Shown: piece after piece, positions 52,081 to 56,610 of the stretch
Layout: every line of letters starts with the position of its first letter
Numbering within the stretch: position 1 is the stretch's first letter
Assembly: GCA_002332905.1 (NCBI GenBank)
Contig: DDAM01000001.1
Coordinates: 1 to 56,610, forward strand
Direction of reading: 5' to 3'
DNA from: Firmicutes bacterium UBA2058
Lineage (GTDB): Bacteria > Bacillota > Clostridia > Tissierellales > Sedimentibacteraceae
DNA length: 56,610 nucleotides
Notes under the pieces: model-generated
The model's input: only the letters and a program-made list of their open reading frames with translations
The model's database searches: none
What the model was told of the DNA's origin: nothing
Translations under genes and position numbers: made by a program

Positions 52081-52773
52081 ATGTGTAAAGTATTAGCAAT
52101 AACAAACCAAAAAGGTGGGGTTGGTAAAACAACAACTACAATAAACTTAGGGGTAGCTCTAGCTAAAAATGATAAGAAAGTATTATTAATAGATTTAGAT
52201 GCACAAGCCAATTTAACAATTGGGTTAGGATTCGATCCCGATGAAATAGAATACACAATTGCAAAATTGATTGATCTTAAAATTGATAATTTTAACTACA
52301 ATATTGATAGAGATAAATTCATATTGAGTTCAGAAGGGGTAGATATTATTCCATCTGACATAAGACTATCATCTACAGAAATAAAGATATTTAATGTAAT
52401 AAACAGAGAAAGTATCATCAAAAACATTATAACAAGCTTGAAAAATGATTATGACTATATCTTGATAGATTGCTTACCGTCTTTAGGGACATTAAATATT
52501 AATGCTTTAGTAGCAGCTGATAGTGTAATTATTCCTGTACAAGCTCAATATTTTTCAATAAGAGGTATGGAGCAATTACTACAATCAATAGTTAATGTAA
52601 GAACTCAAATAAATTCTAAGCTTAGTGTTGAAGGAATAATAAAAAAAATTATACATGAGATTTATTCTAATGAAATAAGTACATTTGATACAATGATTAA
52701 TATATCTACAAAAATTGCTGAAGCCCAAGTGAGGGTAAAAGTATATTTACGTATCATTCTTAAAGTGAGGTAG
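52081..52773 (+). CDS. ParA/Soj-type partition ATPase with internal deletion
   Basis: 230 residues. Walker A QKGGVGKTT (11-18), switch I DLDAQANLTIG and Walker B-type DYILIDCLPSLGTL are intact. After KLSVEGI, 14 residues (LITMYDKRTNLSKE, present in the other copy) are deleted in frame. The C-terminus (AEAQVRVKVYLRIILKVR) is unlike ParA. Probably non-functional but could still bind ATP. Followed by a ParB-like start. Confidence 0.75.
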   Translation: MCKVLAITNQKGGVGKTTTTINLGVALAKNDKKVLLIDLDAQANLTIGLGFDPDEIEYTIAKLIDLKIDNFNYNIDRDKFILSSEGVDIIPSDIRLSSTEIKIFNVINRESIIKNIITSLKNDYDYILIDCLPSLGTLNINALVAADSVIIPVQAQYFSIRGMEQLLQSIVNVRTQINSKLSVEGIIKKIIHEIYSNEISTFDTMINISTKIAEAQVRVKVYLRIILKVR

Positions 52774-52812
52774 CGAGTAATTATAAACAACTTGCATAAG
52801 AGGTAATTAGAA

Positions 52813-52902
52813 ATGAGTAGTCTTAATTTAGGTAAAAGCTTAAAGAGTAAGGATAAATATTGCTTACTGAGAAAGAATTACAGTATTATTGTGTATATTT
52901 AA
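52813..52902 (+). pseudogene. ParB start remnant (29 codons)
   Basis: ATG with AAGAGGTAATTAG upstream encodes MSSLNLGKSLKSKDKYCLLR and stops after 29 residues. Position right after parA and the N-terminal LxxLGxxLxxK pattern suggest the beginning of a lost parB. Too short for certainty. Confidence 0.35.
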
Positions 52903-53108
52903 GAAATTAGAGTACGTTATTTTTTGTTTTTATCTGATATTTCAGATTTTATTTCAAAGAGAGAACTATAAGAGAACTATAGTTTACTTGAAATTTGTAA
53001 AAAAATGTAATATTATACATATTAAGAAATTTAGATTTGCGTAATTGATTTTTTTTTCTTTTATTTATAAATTATTAAAAGTCTTGATATACTTAGGAGA
53101 GAAGATAT

Positions 53109-53762
53109 ATGCTTAAAGCTAAAAATTTAAAAAAATATTACAATTCAACTAATCAGATTAAAGCTGTTGATGATATTACATTTAGTGTAAATAAAGGAGA
53201 ATTTGTAGCTATAGTAGGGAAATCAGGAAGCGGTAAAACGACTTTGCTCAACTTGCTCGGAGCTCTCGACACTCCGACAGAGGGAGAAGTGATAATAAGT
53301 GAAGAAAGTATATTTTCGCTTGGAGAAAATGAACGAACTGTCTTTAGACGTAAAAACATAGGCTTTGTGTTTCAAAGCTTTAACTTGCTCCAAGCGTTGA
53401 GCGTATATGAGAATATTATACTACCCGTGAAACTTGACGGAAAAGATGTTGACACCGAACTTTTAGATGAAATTATAGATAAATTAGAGCTTAGAGAAAA
53501 GTTAAATGAGTATCCGACTTCGTTATCTGGAGGTCAACAACAAAGAGTTGCAATCGCAAGAGCAATTTTACAAAAACCAAAACTTGTGTTTGCAGACGAG
53601 CCGACAGGAAACTTAGATACGGCTACAAGCGAAGAGGTTATTGAGTTATTTAAGCTTATGAAAGAACGTTTCGGACAAACTGTGATAATTATTACTCACA
53701 ATGAGGCAATTGCAAAAACCGCAGATAGAATTATCACAATAGAAGACGGGAGACTCAAATAA
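53109..53762 (+). CDS. ABC transporter ATP-binding protein (MacB/LolD-type)
   Basis: 217 residues. Walker A GKSGSGKTT (37-45), Q-loop FQSFNLLQ, signature LSGGQQQRVAIARA, Walker B LVFADEPTGNLD and switch H in IIITHNE. Powers the FtsX-type permease encoded immediately downstream. Codon choice is richer in G+C (CTCGGAGCTCTCGACACTCC) than in nearby genes, suggesting transfer. Starts at ATG with AGGAGAGA upstream. Confidence 0.95.
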   Translation: MLKAKNLKKYYNSTNQIKAVDDITFSVNKGEFVAIVGKSGSGKTTLLNLLGALDTPTEGEVIISEESIFSLGENERTVFRRKNIGFVFQSFNLLQALSVYENIILPVKLDGKDVDTELLDEIIDKLELREKLNEYPTSLSGGQQQRVAIARAILQKPKLVFADEPTGNLDTATSEEVIELFKLMKERFGQTVIIITHNEAIAKTADRIITIEDGRLK

Positions 53763-53774
53763 GAGGTGAGATTG

Positions 53775-56234
53775 ATGACTAAAACTTCAAGATGTGTTGA
53801 AAGGCAATTTGTATGGCTTTTAGCTATGAGAAATTTAAAAGGAAATAATGTACAGAGCATGGCAATTATTACTTGCGTAGCAATTGTTTGTGTTCTGTTT
53901 TCAACAGTGATTAATTTCGGAACTTCTATTGCAAAAACTATGGAGTTTAACAAGATTCAAAACTGTGGAACTTCTGCTGAGATAAAATTGGTCTCACCTA
54001 CAGATGAACAGTATGAAATTGCAAAAAACTTGTCTTATGTTGAAAGTGCAGGTATGGAAATTGATTTAGGCAATGTGCAAATTTCAGACTATGAAGTACA
54101 AGCTGTCTACAGCGATGTTTCGCAATGGGAAAACCACATAGCACCTACGATAGTCAATTTCGAAGGACGTTATCCGACAGAGCTTGATGAAGTTATAATA
54201 TCTAAAAATATTCTGTCAAAGTTGGGTATATACGAGATAAAATTGGGAATGAGTATACGGCTTGAGGATAAACAAACAAAACGTGAATTTACTTTAACAG
54301 GTACATATGATGATTACAAATCTTACGATCTGGTTCAACCAAATAAAATTTATTTTTCGGAAAAATATGTTGAAGAATTATCTTTTTTGAGCGAAGAAGA
54401 AGGGACTTTATTTTTAACGATAAATAAGAATCCGATATTGGAAAACTTAAATATGCTTTCAAATATTATAGGATCACAGGGAATATTCAACAATCCGTAT
54501 TCTAAAACAGATGACTTAACTAGTGATTTAAAAATCTCTGCAGAACAAAAATTTGAGAGAGCTCTTAATGCACCGACATTGTCATCTGATGTAAATTCAA
54601 TGATTGTAAGTTACGCCTTAGTCATAGTTCCCATTCTTATTTGTGGCTATATTTTGATTTCTAATTGTTTTGTTTTATCACTTAGAAAAGATATACGGCA
54701 GTACGGAATGTTGAAAGCTATTGGTGCTGAGTATTCTCAGATAAAGAGAATGACATATTATCAAGGATTTCTTCTGTTTTCTGTAGGCACTGTAATCGGA
54801 TTTGTTTTCAGCATACCTGCTTCGACATGGATAATTCCATCCGTTTTAAACGATTTTTTGTCTTTTGAATACACAAAACCGGTACTTTCGATAATGCCTA
54901 TATCATACGTATTAACATTTGTTTTTGTGCTGCTTACAGTTCTTTTAGGCTGTCAAAAGGCTGTAACAAAAGTCAAGAACTTAAGTGCTGATGAAGCAAA
55001 TAGATATATAGGTAAAAAAGCAAGTAATACGCTCAATCATAATTTGAACATTGCATCTATGAGTAGAGCTAACGTATTACAAAATTTAAGAGCGGCACTT
55101 CCGACAATTATTATACTTTGTTTAGGTGCTACAATTTATTTATGTGCAAGTACGATGTCAAAAAGTATGAATCCGCAATCTCATGCACGATATGTTACTT
55201 CCGGTCACAGTTTTAAGATAGAATACTTAGGACACGGAGAAGATTATGATAAAAAACATGAAGCGTTCTCAGAACTTTTATCAAAACTGAAAGATGTAGA
55301 AGGTATAAATCGGATTACCACATTGACACATGCGGGATTTTTGCTAAACTTTGTAGATAAGGCGAACGCAAATGATGTAAAAGAAGTAGATGATTATCGT
55401 ATTTTCAATAGTACAAAAGAAGGCAACGTATGGGGAATAGACAGTTCTCATTTGGAAGGCATTGTTTTACAAGGAGATGAGCCCTTTGATATAGAAGCCT
55501 TTGAACGAGGCGAAACAGTACTCTTAAACTATGGAGCGTATGAAACATATCCCGAAAATACTATATTAGGGGGTAAGATTTCAGGAGGGATAAAAAAAGA
55601 GTTCACGGTTGCAGGATATGTACCCGATAAGTTCCGTTCCAATATTTACACTTCGGGATATCCCGAAATTTATGTGAGCAACAAGGCTTTATCTAATCTT
55701 GGAGTAGCAATTTTAGATGAATTGTATATAGATATTGATGAAAATTACGACAGCGACATAATAAGCAGACAAATTTCAGCTTTTATTAAACCACATCCTG
55801 CGTTTAATCTGTATGATAGCGAAAAACTTCAAAGAGAAACATTAAAGGTACAGTCTCAAGTGCTCATGATAGGCGGAATTTTAGGCGGACTTCTTGTCAC
55901 TATCGGAATAATCGGCTTCATAATCATGTTGATAATAAATTTTGAGGTTAGAAAGCCTGAATTCAAAACGATGTGGAGCATAGGAATGACAAAACTTCAG
56001 CTTAAAAAGATGATTTTTACTGAAAGCATTTATTACAGTTTTATAGCAGGTGTATTAATTTTAGTAATAGGAAATGTGTTAGCTTTAGGATTTTATTCGC
56101 TGTTTTCTTCTCAAGCAACTTATGCTGTATATATATATCCTATCAAAGAGTTGATGTTGAGCATTTGTATAGTAATTGGAAGTATAATTTTTTCTTCAAA
56201 GTATTTAACTAACAAAATAGTAACGATAAAGTGA
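53775..56234 (+). CDS. FtsX-family ABC permease
   Basis: 819 residues from ATG 53775, with AAGAGGTGAG upstream; the GTG at 53766 sits inside that site. Four N-terminal-half and four C-terminal-half membrane helices flank a large extracellular domain (about 60-270) and a second one (about 500-690), as in macrolide/antimicrobial-peptide export or sensing permeases. Works with the ATPase next to it. No two-component pair accompanies it. G+C and codon usage differ from surrounding DNA. Confidence 0.9.
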   Translation: MTKTSRCVERQFVWLLAMRNLKGNNVQSMAIITCVAIVCVLFSTVINFGTSIAKTMEFNKIQNCGTSAEIKLVSPTDEQYEIAKNLSYVESAGMEIDLGNVQISDYEVQAVYSDVSQWENHIAPTIVNFEGRYPTELDEVIISKNILSKLGIYEIKLGMSIRLEDKQTKREFTLTGTYDDYKSYDLVQPNKIYFSEKYVEELSFLSEEEGTLFLTINKNPILENLNMLSNIIGSQGIFNNPYSKTDDLTSDLKISAEQKFERALNAPTLSSDVNSMIVSYALVIVPILICGYILISNCFVLSLRKDIRQYGMLKAIGAEYSQIKRMTYYQGFLLFSVGTVIGFVFSIPASTWIIPSVLNDFLSFEYTKPVLSIMPISYVLTFVFVLLTVLLGCQKAVTKVKNLSADEANRYIGKKASNTLNHNLNIASMSRANVLQNLRAALPTIIILCLGATIYLCASTMSKSMNPQSHARYVTSGHSFKIEYLGHGEDYDKKHEAFSELLSKLKDVEGINRITTLTHAGFLLNFVDKANANDVKEVDDYRIFNSTKEGNVWGIDSSHLEGIVLQGDEPFDIEAFERGETVLLNYGAYETYPENTILGGKISGGIKKEFTVAGYVPDKFRSNIYTSGYPEIYVSNKALSNLGVAILDELYIDIDENYDSDIISRQISAFIKPHPAFNLYDSEKLQRETLKVQSQVLMIGGILGGLLVTIGIIGFIIMLIINFEVRKPEFKTMWSIGMTKLQLKKMIFTESIYYSFIAGVLILVIGNVLALGFYSLFSSQATYAVYIYPIKELMLSICIVIGSIIFSSKYLTNKIVTIK

Positions 56235-56407
56235 TACATTAAACTTAAATAAGTAAAGATTTCACAGAACACAGATTAATAATAGTTTTTTAAAAATATT
56301 TTTATTTTGTTTAATTTTCAACTTAATAATTAATATAGTCATATTTCCATCTTTTCTTTTCAGTATGGAATAAAGGTAAAATATTTAAGTAACATTATAA
56401 AAAGTTT

Positions 56408-56462
56408 GGACGTAATTTTGTGCTATTTAAATAGTAAGCATAATTTTACGTCCTTATTTTTT
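56408..56462 (+). terminator. Terminator after the ABC transporter
   Basis: GGACGTAA with TTACGTCC, inner pairing around GCTAT/ATAGTAAGC, then a long T-run. Confidence 0.85.
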
Positions 56463-56541
56463 TAAAAATTTAATTTTTTTGATAGATGGTTAAAAAACTA
56501 TTAATTACATACTATACAATAATTCTAAAATTAGGTAAATT

Positions 56542-56610
56542 GTTATTTAGTTTAGATTGTTGCATACAATTTAATATAATGTATTTTTAATGCTTTATAC
56601 AAACATTGGG
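56542..56610 (+). repeat. Second copy of the yunB promoter region, cut by the window end
   Basis: 56556-56610 aligns without gaps to 47517-47571, 51 of 55 bases identical; all mismatches fall between the -10 box and the 20-base leader. CATACAAT (56563-56570) and GTTATTT (56542-56548) are kept. A second yunB-like gene probably starts just outside the window. Confidence 0.75.

Noticed and set aside
1..56610. CRISPR array
   Set aside because: No series of regularly spaced direct repeats seen; the tandem 27-bp repeat at spoVAE has only two units and no spacers.
1..56610. tRNA or rRNA genes, including tRNA as prophage att
   Set aside because: No tRNA-like cloverleaf or rRNA sequence noticed; the att repeat is protein-coding spoIIAB sequence.

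Overview
The window is low-G+C DNA from a spore-forming Clostridia-type Firmicute. This rests on a T-box-controlled thrS, the sporulation loci spoIIAA-spoIIAB, spoVAC-spoVAD-spoVAE and yunB, a Ktr-type K+ uptake pair, AGGAGG-type ribosome binding sites and very AT-rich spacers. The family cannot be fixed from sequence alone; Peptostreptococcaceae or a neighbouring clostridial family is my inference.

Layout. 1-13106 is a normal chromosomal backbone: asnA, T-box-thrS, a small membrane protein, ktrB-ktrA, a DUF4342 protein, an MBOAT/DHHW acetyltransferase pair, a response regulator/histidine kinase pair, then spoIIAA-spoIIAB. 12982-39333 is a compact siphovirus-type prophage whose repeat unit is 26,225 bp. 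It sits in the 3' end of spoIIAB and is bounded by perfect 127-bp direct repeats; the left copy rebuilds an intact spoIIAB. Left to right it holds a tyrosine integrase, a leftward cluster of small helix-turn-helix/excisionase-like genes, a repressor with divergent promoters and palindromic operators, a 914-residue two-barrel RNA polymerase related to SPbeta YonO (DxDGD motif), a string of small early genes separated by long RNA-like inverted repeats, then packaging, head, connector, tail and baseplate genes and a BhlA/UviB-type holin-like gene. terL is frameshifted, the portal gene appears to start at ATT, and no endolysin is visible, so the prophage is probably defective. 39334-41600 resumes the chromosome with spoVAC-AD-AE. 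No sigF lies between spoIIAB and spoVAC.

41611-47580 holds a TetR regulator with its operator and a small membrane partner, a broken IS1182-like element inserted in a terminator palindrome, and a large class A penicillin-binding protein. 47584-56610 is a recombined accessory region: a yunB copy that looks 3'-truncated, two decayed ParA genes sharing a 50-bp leader, fragments that look like a plasmid Rep winged helix and a ParB start, a secreted papain-like protein, small membrane proteins, a GC-rich RNA-like element at about 51815-51970, and a MacB/FtsX-type ABC transporter with codon usage unlike its neighbours. The last 55 bases repeat the yunB promoter, so a second yunB copy probably begins just beyond the window.

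How the parts may work together. The prophage lies directly downstream of the anti-sigma gene spoIIAB. No terminator is visible between spoIIAB and the integrase, so sporulation transcription could reach the integrase. The phage carries its own RNA polymerase, and its early leaders have alternative or ribosome-site-masking pairings. These two features, plus the unidentified structured RNA near 51.9 kb, are the most interesting things here.
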